DNA of 11,724 nucleotides from positions 1 to 11,724 of the forward strand of contig CALEGL010000065.1 in NCBI GenBank assembly GCA_937876495.1. Reading direction: 5' to 3'. The position numbers were made by a program, and so were the translations under genes. Of the stretch, positions 1 through 6,734 are shown in pieces. The notes beneath the pieces were generated by a model. The model saw nothing but the letters and a program-made list of their open reading frames with translations, had not been told where the DNA came from and searched no databases. How positions within the stretch are numbered: position 1 is the first letter of the stretch; each line of letters begins with the position of its first letter. This DNA is from an uncultured Bifidobacterium sp. Its GTDB lineage: Bacteria; Actinomycetota; Actinomycetes; Actinomycetales; Bifidobacteriaceae.

Positions 1-753
1 GACAGCGCCTACTGGACGTCCATAGGCCGGCCCGTCGTGGCCTTCGACCGCGTTCTTGGTCAGGGAATCCCCACCGTGGCCTCAGATCACGAGCACGGCG
101 GCGACCTGGTCGCCGACCTGCTCATCGGGTCCGGGGCGCGTCATGCGGTGATGGTGGGCGGACCCCGCCGCCAGTTCCCCGACGCACCCGGAGCCACCAC
201 GGGCTACCCCACCGTGCGTTACCACATGACCCTCGAGACGAGGCTTGAGAAGGCGGGGATCCGTCACGACTATCTCGAGGCCGGCGAGGTCTGGGACCTT
301 GACGGGTACCGCGCCGCCGTCGCCCGCGCCTTCGATTGCATCCCCGGCATGGACGCCCTGGTCAGCTCCGACGTGGGGGCCGCGCTCGCCGTGCAGGAGG
401 CGGCGCGGCGCGGGACGTCCGTGCCGCGCGACCTGCAGGTCGTCGCCTACGACGGCACGTATCTGTCCGACCTCGCCGGCCTGACCCTGACGGCGGTGAG
501 GCAGGACTTCACCGGTCTGGCCGCGCTCATCGCGACGCGTCTTGAGGAGAGCATCGAGACGGGCGATGCCGGGGGTCCGGGGGCCGACGGACGACGTGCG
601 CGATTCTCGTCCGGAACACGAGGGCGTCGGGCCTCCCTGCGCTCCCCGGGGACATCCGCGTCCGCCGGCGTCTCCATCGACACCGTCCCCGTCAGGATGC
701 GTCTCGGCGACAGCACGCGCGTCCCCTCCGACGATCGCCCGGCCTCCGACTGA
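1..753 (+). CDS. LacI-family transcriptional regulator, C-terminal part (probable sucrose repressor)
   Basis: The reading frame is open from base 1 and gives 250 residues, so the DNA-binding N-terminus lies outside the window. What is visible is the periplasmic-binding-protein-like effector domain of LacI/GalR regulators: 'PVVAFDR', 'VASDHEHGG', the 'ALVSSDVGAALAVQEAARRG' helix, 'VPRDLQVVAYDGT' and 'LTAVRQDF'. The YDGT form of this motif resembles ScrR-type sucrose regulators of Gram-positive bacteria, as recalled from family knowledge. The family ending, here 'TVPVRMRLGDSTR', is present but is separated from the last helix by about 35 residues rich in Arg, Gly and Ser, which is unusual. The gene points at the scr operon, and a LacI-type operator lies 211 bp past its stop, so control of that operon by this protein is a reasonable inference. 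Its effector sugar cannot be read from the sequence. Confidence 0.9.
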   Translation, partial: DSAYWTSIGRPVVAFDRVLGQGIPTVASDHEHGGDLVADLLIGSGARHAVMVGGPRRQFPDAPGATTGYPTVRYHMTLETRLEKAGIRHDYLEAGEVWDLDGYRAAVARAFDCIPGMDALVSSDVGAALAVQEAARRGTSVPRDLQVVAYDGTYLSDLAGLTLTAVRQDFTGLAALIATRLEESIETGDAGGPGADGRRARFSSGTRGRRASLRSPGTSASAGVSIDTVPVRMRLGDSTRVPSDDRPASD

Positions 754-937
754 GGACACCGGCACCGGCGATCGCGCGAGCCCATGGGCGCGTCCGCCGC
801 CGCGGCCATCCCTTGCCTTCCCCTCCACGCGCCCGTCCGTCCCGGCCCTACGACGGGACTCCCGACGGCGATGATCGCCACCCCGCCATATTCCTCCGCA
901 CCGCGACACGCCGATGGCCTCCGCCGCCCTCCCCAAG

Positions 938-966
938 TGGACGGAACCCTTCGTTCGACGTAGTAT
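938..966 (+). promoter_or_regulatory. Candidate scr operon promoter
   Basis: A -35-like TGGACG (938-943, 4 of 6 matches to TTGACA) is separated by exactly 17 bp from a -10-like TAGTAT (961-966, 4 of 6 matches to TATAAT). The -10 box runs directly into the palindromic operator, as expected for a repressed sugar operon. The predicted start would be near 973, giving a leader of about 120 nt. No transcript start data are available. Confidence 0.5.
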
Positions 967-981
967 CAAACCGGTTCGATA
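964..981 (+). promoter_or_regulatory. LacI-type operator overlapping the scr -10 box
   Basis: TATCAAACCGGTTCGATA is an 18-bp inverted repeat centred on CCGG with one mismatched pair (A968 against C977). The central CpG and this length are typical of LacI/GalR-family operators. It covers the last bases of the -10 box and the predicted transcription start, so a bound repressor would block RNA polymerase. The partial LacI-family gene just upstream is the obvious candidate to bind it, by inference. Confidence 0.75.
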
Positions 982-995
982 AAAACGGTTCGACA
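981..995 (+). promoter_or_regulatory. Second operator-like half-site
   Basis: AAAAACGGTTCGACA matches the right part of the main operator (CAAACCGGTTCGATA) at 12 of 15 positions. Its CGGTTCGA core (986-993) repeats the main-site core (972-979) at a 14-bp step in the same orientation. Its left arm does not form a palindrome, so it would be at most a half-site or weak secondary site. Confidence 0.4.
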
Positions 996-1094
996 TCGCG
1001 GACGAAGCAGCCCGAGGATGCCGGGACGACACCGGACCACCGGCGACGCGGCCGCGTGACCGGCGGAAGCCATCAGGAACCGAAGGAGGTCCCC

Positions 1095-2606
1095 ATGGAC
1101 AACAAGGTCCAGCTCATCACCTACGCCAGCAGATTCGGGGACGGGACGCTCGCGTCCCTCGCCGACGTGCTGCGCACCCGCTTCGCCGGCGTCTACGAGG
1201 GCGTGCACATCCTCCCGTTCTTCACGCCCTACGACGGCGCGGACGCCGGCTTCGACCCCGTGGACCACACGAAGGTCGACCCCCGTCTGGGCTCATGGGA
1301 CGACGTCACCGAACTGGCGCGCACGCACGGCGTCATGGTCGACGTCATCGTCAACCACATGTCCTGGAAGTCCCCGCAGTTCCAGGACGTCATGGCGCGC
1401 GGCGAGAAAAGCCCGTACCACGGCATGTTCCTCACCATGTCCTCGGTGTTCCCCCAGGGCGCCACGGAATCCGAGCTCGTCGGCATCTACCGCCCCCGCC
1501 CGGGCCTGCCCTTCACCCACTACGCCTGGGCCGGCAGGACCCGGCTCGTGTGGACCACCTTCACCCCCCAGCAGGTCGACATCGACACCGACTCCCCCGA
1601 GGGGTGGGCGTACCTCGTCTCCATCCTCGACCGGCTCTTCGCCAGCGGCGTGCGCTACATCCGCCTCGACGCCGTCGGATACGGGGCCAAGCAGGCCGGA
1701 ACCAGCTGCTTCATGACGCCGAAGACGTTCGACCTCATCTCCCGCATCCGCAGGGCCGCCGGCGAACGGGGGCTGGAGACCCTCATCGAGGTCCACTCCC
1801 ACTACCGCCGGCAGATCGACATCGCCTCGAAGGTCGACCGCGTCTACGACTTCGCACTGCCGCCGCTGCTGCTGCACTCGCTGTTCACGGGAAGCACCGA
1901 GGCCCTGGACCACTGGACCCGCGTGCGCCCGACCAACGCCGTCACCGTCCTCGACACGCATGACGGCATCGGCGTCATCGACGTCGGCTCCGACCAGATC
2001 GACCGCGACTCCAAGGGTCTCCTGCCCGACGAGGACGTGGACGCCCTGGTGCGCACCATCCATCGCAACACGAACGGGGAGTCGGAGGCGGCCACGGGCG
2101 CGGCCGCCTCGAACCTCGACCTCTACCAGGTCAACTCCACCTACTACTCGGCCCTCGGCCGAGACGACCAGAAGTACCTCGCGGCCCGCGCCGTGCAGTT
2201 CTTCCTTCCCGGCGTCCCGCAGGTGTACTACGTGGGTGCCCTGGCCGGCGTCAACGACATGGAGCTGCTGCACCGCACGAACGTGGGGCGCGACATCAAC
2301 CGGCACTGGTACTCCACCGCCGAGATCGACAAGAACCTCCGACGCCCCGTGGTCCAGGCCCTCAACGCGCTGTGCCGCATGCGCAACGCGCTTGACGCCT
2401 TCGACGGCGAATTCGCCAGCTCGCGGGACTCCGACGGGGCCATGACTCTCTCCTGGACGGGCGCCACCAGCAGCGCGATCCTCGTCTTCGACCCCGCACG
2501 AGGCGTCGGCAAAACCCAGGTGCCCGTCGCCGACCTGTCCTGGAGCGACGCGTCGGGCAACCACGTCACCCACGACCTCCTCAACGAACCGCCCAGCATC
2601 GGATGA
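1095..2606 (+). CDS. scrP: Sucrose phosphorylase (GH13)
   Basis: This cytoplasmic enzyme converts sucrose plus phosphate to alpha-D-glucose 1-phosphate and fructose by a double-displacement mechanism. The 503-residue product closely matches the Bifidobacterium adolescentis enzyme (504 residues) along its whole length. Visible landmarks are 'DVIVNHMSW' (region I), the nucleophile D192 in 'YIRLDAVGYGAK', the acid/base E232 in 'LIEVHSHY', D290 in 'LDTHDGIGV', the active-site stretch 'YRPRPG' (131-136), and Y344 in 'NLDLYQVN'. The start at 1095 is chosen because AAGGAGGT (1083-1090) sits 4 bp before it and because it gives the family length; the frame is open upstream but lacks family sequence there. 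It has no signal peptide. It is the first gene of the operon, downstream of a promoter and LacI-type operator, with the sugar transporter and fructokinase following on the same strand. Confidence 0.97.
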   Translation: MDNKVQLITYASRFGDGTLASLADVLRTRFAGVYEGVHILPFFTPYDGADAGFDPVDHTKVDPRLGSWDDVTELARTHGVMVDVIVNHMSWKSPQFQDVMARGEKSPYHGMFLTMSSVFPQGATESELVGIYRPRPGLPFTHYAWAGRTRLVWTTFTPQQVDIDTDSPEGWAYLVSILDRLFASGVRYIRLDAVGYGAKQAGTSCFMTPKTFDLISRIRRAAGERGLETLIEVHSHYRRQIDIASKVDRVYDFALPPLLLHSLFTGSTEALDHWTRVRPTNAVTVLDTHDGIGVIDVGSDQIDRDSKGLLPDEDVDALVRTIHRNTNGESEAATGAAASNLDLYQVNSTYYSALGRDDQKYLAARAVQFFLPGVPQVYYVGALAGVNDMELLHRTNVGRDINRHWYSTAEIDKNLRRPVVQALNALCRMRNALDAFDGEFASSRDSDGAMTLSWTGATSSAILVFDPARGVGKTQVPVADLSWSDASGNHVTHDLLNEPPSIG

Positions 2607-2612
2607 GGTGCC

Positions 2613-2634
2613 GGGCGGACGACGACGTCCGCCC
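2613..2634 (+). other. Intercistronic hairpin between scrP and scrT
   Basis: GGGCGGACG (2613-2621) and CGTCCGCCC (2626-2634) form a perfect 9-bp stem with an ACGA tetraloop, starting 7 bases after the scrP stop. GGTGCC (2607-2612) can pair further out with GGCGCC (2645-2650), including one G-U. No T-run follows, so it is not a standard intrinsic terminator. It may stabilise the scrP transcript end or lower readthrough into scrT; this is inference. Confidence 0.5.
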
Positions 2635-2670
2635 CCATCCACCCGGCGCCTCCGGTTCCGCGCTTCACGC

Positions 2671-2760
2671 CTTCACCACCGCACCACCATCATCCCGACG
2701 ACGCCGTCACATCCATCGCGCCGCCACCCAGCAACCCAACTCCATCGTCACACCACGACC
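2671..2760 (+). promoter_or_regulatory. C-rich, G-poor leader ahead of scrT (possible Rho-loading segment)
   Basis: In these 90 bases I count 47 C and 11 G, in a genome where C and G are otherwise roughly balanced. An unstructured, C-rich and G-poor untranslated stretch is the known character of Rho utilisation sites. It lies between the intercistronic hairpin and the scrT Shine-Dalgarno site (AAGGAA at 2771-2776). I see no convincing promoter in it. Confidence 0.3.
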
Positions 2761-2778
2761 ATAGGAACAGAAGGAACC

Positions 2779-4467
2779 ATGACCAGCAACGACCAGAAGC
2801 CGGAAAAGACCCGGCCCGACGACACCATGCCGCATACCGCACCGGCGGACTCCCCATCCACGAACCCCGCAAGGAACGCCGACGGCGGCGGGGAATCTCC
2901 GATCGGCAGAGGGCGCAACGGCTTCGTCCGCCCCGGCATCGACGACCGCCCCGACCCCGACACGGCCCTGTCCGACGGCGACCGGCAGGCCATCCACCGC
3001 CTCTCGATGACCATCGACCCGGAGAAGCCCGCCGACCCATCGCTCATCGATCCCTCCGTCCAGGAGACCCGCATGATGGCCGAGGGCAATCCCATCGCGG
3101 TCGCCGCCTCCACGCTGGACGCCCCGGCCCCCGGAGCGGCCTCCGCGTTCGTCGACCGCAGGGATCCCATGGTGAGCGCGGACGGGCATCGTCCCACGAA
3201 GGCCGAGGTGGTCCGGCTCGGCGTCGGCTTCACCATCAGCGCCGTCGCGTGTGCCATCCCCTGGGTGGCCCTGAGCTCCATCATCCTGCCGCGAGTGCTC
3301 GAGACCATCGACCCCGCCAGCAAGGAGTCCATGCTCGGCGTCATCAACGCCATCGGATCGATCGTCGCACTGCTGGCGAACGTGATCTTCGGCACCCTCT
3401 CCGACCTGACGCGGTCGCGATTCGGCAGGCGGACGCCCTGGATCATCGCCGGCGGCGTCATCGCCGGCCTGAGCATCGGGTCCATCGCGTTCACCCGCTC
3501 CCAGGTCGCCATCGTCGTCCTGTGGTGCCTCGCCCAGATGGGCTACAACATGATGCTCGCCCCCTACGTGGCGACCATGTCCGACCGCGTACCCGACAAG
3601 TTCCGCGGCACGGTGTCGGGCTTCTACGGAGCCGGAATCGCCGTCGGGCAGACCCTTGGCTCCCTCGTGGGCGCGCGGCTGCTCGACCTCGGAGACGGCG
3701 GCATCTTCGCCGGATGGATGCTGGGTCTCGGCGTGTTCTCCCTGACGGGCATCGTCGTCGTCGCCATCTGGCCGCGCGAGCGCTCCAGCCGCTACATCGA
3801 GCGCCGGAGTCTGAGCGTGGGAATGCTGCTGGAAAGCTTCCGTCCTCCGCGTCACGCCCCGGACTTCTACTACGCCCTCGTCGGCCGCACCCTCATGATG
3901 GGCGGCTACTGGATGATCAACACCTACCAGCTGTTCATCGCCCAGGACTACGTGTTCTCCGGGGACCCGCACGCGACGACGAAGGCCGCATCCGTCATCG
4001 CCACCATGGCCATCATCACCCTCGTCGTCTCGCTCGTCGCCGCCGTCGGCGCGGGACCGCTCACCGACCGCATCGGACGACGCAAGCTGCCCGTGGCCCT
4101 CGCCAGCTGCCTGTTCGCCGTCGGCGCGCTGATGCCTCTGCTCTTCAGATCCGAGATGGGCATGTACCTGTTCGCCGGAATCGCCGGCTTCGGGTACGGC
4201 GTCTACAACGCCATCGACCAGGCCCTCAACGTCTCCGTTCTGCCGAATCCGGACGAGGCCGGCAAGGACCTCGGCATCCTCAACCTCGCCAACACGCTGT
4301 CGACGGTCATCGGATCGCTGATGACCTCGCTTATCGTCGTCATCGTGAAGTCCGTGCTGCATGTGACGACCACGCCGCCGGTGGCGTACTCCGTCGTCTT
4401 CGTCGTCGCCATCGTCGTGGTGCTGGTCGCCGCGGCCCTCATCATGCGCATCAGAAAGGTCCGCTAG
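2779..4467 (+). CDS. scrT: MFS sugar transporter, probable sucrose:H+ symporter
   Basis: This 562-residue inner-membrane permease belongs to the major facilitator superfamily. The first ~143 residues are hydrophilic and rich in Pro, Asp, Ser and Arg, with no membrane segment. Hydrophobic helices begin near residue 146. The superfamily loop motif appears in the N-half as 'GTLSDLTRSRFGRRTPW' (205-221) and again in the C-half as 'GAGPLTDRIGRRKLP' (424-438). The block 'DEAGKDLGILNLANTLSTVIG' (492-512) is typical of actinobacterial sugar MFS carriers. The start at 2779 follows AAGGAA (2771-2776) by 2 bp; a later start nearer the first helix cannot be ruled out. Sucrose as substrate is inferred from its position between sucrose phosphorylase and fructokinase and from the known scrP-scrT pairing in bifidobacteria. 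The stop is 2 bp before the next start codon. Confidence 0.88.
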   Translation: MTSNDQKPEKTRPDDTMPHTAPADSPSTNPARNADGGGESPIGRGRNGFVRPGIDDRPDPDTALSDGDRQAIHRLSMTIDPEKPADPSLIDPSVQETRMMAEGNPIAVAASTLDAPAPGAASAFVDRRDPMVSADGHRPTKAEVVRLGVGFTISAVACAIPWVALSSIILPRVLETIDPASKESMLGVINAIGSIVALLANVIFGTLSDLTRSRFGRRTPWIIAGGVIAGLSIGSIAFTRSQVAIVVLWCLAQMGYNMMLAPYVATMSDRVPDKFRGTVSGFYGAGIAVGQTLGSLVGARLLDLGDGGIFAGWMLGLGVFSLTGIVVVAIWPRERSSRYIERRSLSVGMLLESFRPPRHAPDFYYALVGRTLMMGGYWMINTYQLFIAQDYVFSGDPHATTKAASVIATMAIITLVVSLVAAVGAGPLTDRIGRRKLPVALASCLFAVGALMPLLFRSEMGMYLFAGIAGFGYGVYNAIDQALNVSVLPNPDEAGKDLGILNLANTLSTVIGSLMTSLIVVIVKSVLHVTTTPPVAYSVVFVVAIVVVLVAAALIMRIRKVR

Positions 4468-4469
4468 CC

Positions 4470-5390
4470 ATGTCCGACACCGCATCGTCCACACGCCGCC
4501 CCCTGGTGCTGTCCCTCGGCGAGCTGCTGTGGGACATGCTCCCCGGCGGCCGCAGGGCCGGCGGCGCCCCCGCCAACTTCGCCTACCACGCCCGCCATCA
4601 TGGAGCCGACGGACGCGTCGTCAGCGCCGTCGGGCGAGACGAGGCCGGGGACGCCCTGCTTCGGGCCGCCGCGGACGCGGGCATCCCCGCGGTCGTGCAG
4701 CGCAACGTCTGGCCCACCGGCACCGTCGAGGTCACGCTGCAGGACGGCATCCCCGACTACGTCATCACGCGCGACGTCGCCTGGGACCATATCGCGCTCA
4801 CCGACGAGCTCATCGACCTCGTCTCCCAGGCGGACGCCGTATGCTTCGGCACACTCGCGCTGCGCTCCCCCGAGTCGCATGACACGATCATGGCGCTGCT
4901 CGGCCACGTCCGGCCCGACGCCATGCGTTTCCTGGACATCAACCTCCGCGGGGACCATCATTCCCGCGACCTGATTCAGGAGCTGCTCGGTCACGCCACC
5001 GTGTTCAAGCTCAACGACGACGAGCTGCTGCTTCTGCGCGACATGTTCGGCATACGCGGAACGTCCGACGACGAAGCCTGCCGCTGGTTCCTTTCCCGCT
5101 TCGACCTCGACTGTGTCATCCTCACGGCCGGCGCCGGTTTCAGCACCGTGGTGGCACGCGACGGCGAATCCTCGACGCTGGCCACCCCGCATGTCGAGGT
5201 GGCCGACACCGTGGGGGCCGGAGACTCGTTCTCAGGGACCTTCGCCGCGCGCATGCTCGCCGGGGACCCGCTCTCCGAGGCGCACAGGGCCGCCGTGAAC
5301 ACGGCCGCCTACGTCTGCACGCAGGCCGGCGCCTGGCCCGCCTACCCCGACCGCATCCCCGACTACCTGGCGTCCGCCGACGCGGCCTGA
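4470..5390 (+). CDS. scrK: Fructokinase (PfkB/ribokinase family)
   Basis: It transfers phosphate from ATP to fructose, giving fructose 6-phosphate in the cytoplasm. The 306-residue product has both family signatures: the N-terminal 'SLGELLWDMLPGG' (15-27) with 'GGAPANFAYH' (31-40), and the C-terminal anion-hole motif 'DTVGAGDSFSGTF' (246-258) with catalytic base D252. 'FLDINLRGDHH' and 'FKLNDDELLLL' are the usual mid-domain elements, and the length is normal. The start lies 2 bp after the scrT stop, and the Shine-Dalgarno-like AGAAAGG (4453-4459) is inside the end of scrT, so translation is probably coupled. It would use the fructose released by the phosphorylase. Assignment to fructose over other sugars rests on the GE(L/V)LWD...GGAPANFAYH pattern and the operon context. 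Confidence 0.93.
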   Translation: MSDTASSTRRPLVLSLGELLWDMLPGGRRAGGAPANFAYHARHHGADGRVVSAVGRDEAGDALLRAAADAGIPAVVQRNVWPTGTVEVTLQDGIPDYVITRDVAWDHIALTDELIDLVSQADAVCFGTLALRSPESHDTIMALLGHVRPDAMRFLDINLRGDHHSRDLIQELLGHATVFKLNDDELLLLRDMFGIRGTSDDEACRWFLSRFDLDCVILTAGAGFSTVVARDGESSTLATPHVEVADTVGAGDSFSGTFAARMLAGDPLSEAHRAAVNTAAYVCTQAGAWPAYPDRIPDYLASADAA

Positions 5391-5426
5391 GCGGGGGAAT
5401 CCGCCGGAACGAACAACCGAACAAAA

Positions 5427-5467
5427 CGGAAGGCCGTCTCCACCATGACGATGGAGGCGGCCTTCCG
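5427..5467 (-). terminator. Strong terminator hairpin between scrK and tRNA-Glu
   Basis: Positions 5427-5442 pair with 5452-5467 in a 16-bp stem with one G-U pair and a 9-nt loop. On the minus strand the stem is followed by TTTTGTT, so it is a good intrinsic terminator for the tRNA-Glu transcript. On the plus strand it lies 36 bases after the scrK stop but lacks a T-run, so it may end the scr operon less efficiently. Confidence 0.85.
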
Positions 5468-5514
5468 TGTCCATGTCGCCGGGGACATGCCCGGAGGCCT
5501 TGGAATCAGTGAAG

Positions 5515-5586
5515 TACCCCCTGAGAGAGTCGAACTCTCGCTGTCAGATTGAAAGTCTGGTGTCCTAACCGTTAGACGAAGGGGGC
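5515..5586 (-). tRNA. tRNA-Glu (anticodon TTC)
   Basis: On the minus strand this 72-nt sequence folds as a cloverleaf. The acceptor stem is GCCCCCT / AGGGGGT (first pair G-U), with discriminator A at 5515. The anticodon loop is CTTTCAA with TTC at its centre, reading GAA/GAG. The T-stem is GAGAG / CTCTC enclosing TTCGACT, and the D-arm contains the usual GGTT. The CCA end is not encoded. It lies between the terminator at 5427-5467 and its own candidate promoter, so it is probably a single-gene unit. Confidence 0.97.
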
Positions 5587-5600
5587 GACACAAACAATTT

Positions 5601-5629
5601 ATGCTACAGGTGCCATCATGCCCCTGCAA
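5601..5629 (-). promoter_or_regulatory. Candidate tRNA-Glu promoter
   Basis: On the minus strand, TTGCAG (5624-5629) as -35 and TAGCAT (5601-5606) as -10 are separated by 17 bp. The -10 box ends 14 bp before the mature tRNA 5' end, so the leader would be only a few bases. Matches to consensus are moderate (3/6 and 4/6), but the AT-rich patch stands out in this GC-rich DNA. Confidence 0.45.
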
Positions 5630-5634
5630 TGGCC

Positions 5635-5672
5635 GGCGTGTTGGCCCGTCCACCGGTCCGGGCCGACGCGCC
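5635..5672 (-). other. Hairpin downstream of trmB
   Basis: Positions 5635-5648 are complementary to 5659-5672 over 14 bp with a 10-nt loop. Two pairs are G-U wobbles in a plus-strand RNA and A-C mismatches in a minus-strand RNA. It starts 17 bases after the trmB stop, so it could serve as a trmB transcript end, but no T-run follows. It also adjoins the -35 box of the tRNA promoter. Confidence 0.35.
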
Positions 5673-5688
5673 GCCCGCCCGGACCCAT

Positions 5689-6501
5689 CTATACCGCCCG
5701 GTAGGTGAAGTCATGGATCGTCCGCCCGGCCTCAAGCCCCTTGCGCTCGAAGTTGGTAAGCACGCGTCCGGCGAAGCGCGGCGACTCGGCGAAATCCGCG
5801 TGTGGCAGCCCGGCGGCCTCATCCGCCGTGCCTTTGCCCACATGCTCCGTCGGAAGACTCACCGTCAGCCCTCCAAGGTTCTCGAAGTCGTCACGACCGT
5901 CCATCACCTCATGGACGTGCAGGGCGTAGTCGTCGATGTCGGTGGCCAGACGCCACATGCCGCCCATGCCCAGGGCCCGTCGCACGTCGCCGGCGAGCGT
6001 CGGCTGCACCAGACGCCGTTTGTGATGACGCATCTTCGGCCAGGGGTCGGGGAAGAAGGTCCAGACCTCGCGGACCGCTCCCTCGCCGGCCACGGCGAAC
6101 AGTTCGGGGGCGTTGACCTGGGCGACCCGCAGATTGTCGAGACCGTCCCGTCCGGCAAGCAGCAGGGTGTGTGCCACGCCCGGGTCATACACCTCAAGGG
6201 CGAGGAATCCCACGCCCGGATGCTCCCGGGCCGCGGCGGCCACGTTCTCGCCCTGCCCGGTTCCGATCTCGACAACAAGAGGGACGCCCCGGCCCCACAC
6301 CCGGTCGATGAAGGCGCGGTCGAGCCGTATGCCATCGCGCACGTCCAGCGCCCCCGGGCGCGAGGACAGATCAAGGAGGAATCTGCCGGAGTATCTGTCC
6401 CAGGCGCGACGCAGACGGTCGTCAAGACGACCGGAGCGACGCACGAAGGACAGGATGGGGCGCCGTCGTGCGGCGGGAGCCGCGTCATCGTGGATTGTCA
6501 C
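5689..6501 (-). CDS. trmB: tRNA (guanine-N7-)-methyltransferase
   Basis: TrmB uses S-adenosylmethionine to form 7-methylguanosine at position 46 of tRNA variable loops. The 270-residue product shows the SAM-binding motif '[16 protein letters not shown]' (about 76-91) and the family-specific '[20 protein letters not shown]' (about 146-165), followed by '[11 protein letters not shown]' and the C-terminal '[19 protein letters not shown]'. The first ~70 residues are basic, as in other actinobacterial TrmB proteins. I chose the GTG at 6499-6501 because the family sequence begins soon after it and a G-rich stretch (GTGGGG on the minus strand) lies just upstream. The frame is open for another ~950 bases, but that part is antisense to galE and meaningless. 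An ATG is not available nearby, so the exact start is uncertain. It is divergent from galE, and tRNA-Glu lies downstream on the same strand. Confidence 0.92.
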   Translation of the reverse strand: MTIHDDAAPAARRRPILSFVRRSGRLDDRLRRAWDRYSGRFLLDLSSRPGALDVRDGIRLDRAFIDRVWGRGVPLVVEIGTGQGENVAAAAREHPGVGFLALEVYDPGVAHTLLLAGRDGLDNLRVAQVNAPELFAVAGEGAVREVWTFFPDPWPKMRHHKRRLVQPTLAGDVRRALGMGGMWRLATDIDDYALHVHEVMDGRDDFENLGGLTVSLPTEHVGKGTADEAAGLPHADFAESPRFAGRVLTNFERKGLEAGRTIHDFTYRAV

Positions 6502-6541
6502 GGAGCCCCACTGTAGCGGATGGGGAACACGCCCCACCGTC

Positions 6542-6581
6542 CCTTCCGGCGGGACGTCCCCCGATCCTCCCCGCCGGAAGG
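6542..6581. repeat. Perfect 12-bp inverted repeat between trmB and galE
   Basis: CCTTCCGGCGGG (6542-6553) and CCCGCCGGAAGG (6570-6581) are exact reverse complements with a 16-nt spacer. The element sits 40 bp upstream of the trmB start and about 180 bp upstream of galE, inside the divergent control region. No T-run follows on either strand, so it is not an ordinary terminator. It may be a regulator site or a structured 5' leader; the sequence does not decide. Confidence 0.6.
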
Positions 6582-6654
6582 AATCCGCCCGAGCCGCTCC
6601 CGGCATGGAACGGCTCCGAGGAGAGGAGATGAAGGCCCCATGCGGCTCCGGCGA

Positions 6655-6660
6655 TATACT
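6655..6660 (+). promoter_or_regulatory. Candidate -10 box for galE
   Basis: TATACT matches the -10 consensus at 5 of 6 positions and is one of few AT-rich hexamers in the 261-bp gap before galE. It would give a leader of about 95 nt. No good -35 hexamer is visible 16-18 bp upstream, so this is tentative. Confidence 0.3.
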
Positions 6661-6734
6661 CGGGGAGGCTCCACGTCCCGCATCGGGACGGCGAACCGCA
6701 CGAACGGCGGCGATGGGGAATGCCGCCGCCGCGA

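Larger units (their letters stand above)
754..1094 (+). other. Non-coding control region ahead of the sucrose operon
   Basis: This 341-bp gap separates the regulator stop from the sucrose phosphorylase start. The first ~180 bases are very GC-rich. They contain the self-complementary GCCCATGGGC (about 780-789) but no convincing terminator with a T-run. The right half holds the scr promoter, the operator, a second half-site and a 5' leader of roughly 120 nt ending in a strong Shine-Dalgarno site. Open frames crossing the gap on both strands have no recognisable protein similarity and look like GC-driven chance frames. Confidence 0.7.

Noticed and set aside
813..1094. Possible N-terminal extension of sucrose phosphorylase
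   Set aside because: The frame is open, but this stretch contains the promoter and operator, lacks family sequence, and the start at 1095 has a strong Shine-Dalgarno site and gives the family length.
1293..2642. Long minus-strand open frame antisense to scrP (449 codons)
   Set aside because: The composition is Val/Gly/Asp-rich without domains, while the plus-strand frame is an unmistakable sucrose phosphorylase.
2707..4494. Long minus-strand open frame antisense to scrT (595 codons)
   Set aside because: Its product is Gly/Asp/His-rich with no recognisable motif. It mirrors the codon bias of scrT, a usual shadow in GC-rich coding DNA.
5515..5586. tRNA-Glu as a possible phage or element attachment site
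   Set aside because: No integrase gene or direct repeat of the tRNA 3' end is present in the window; the neighbours are ordinary metabolic genes.
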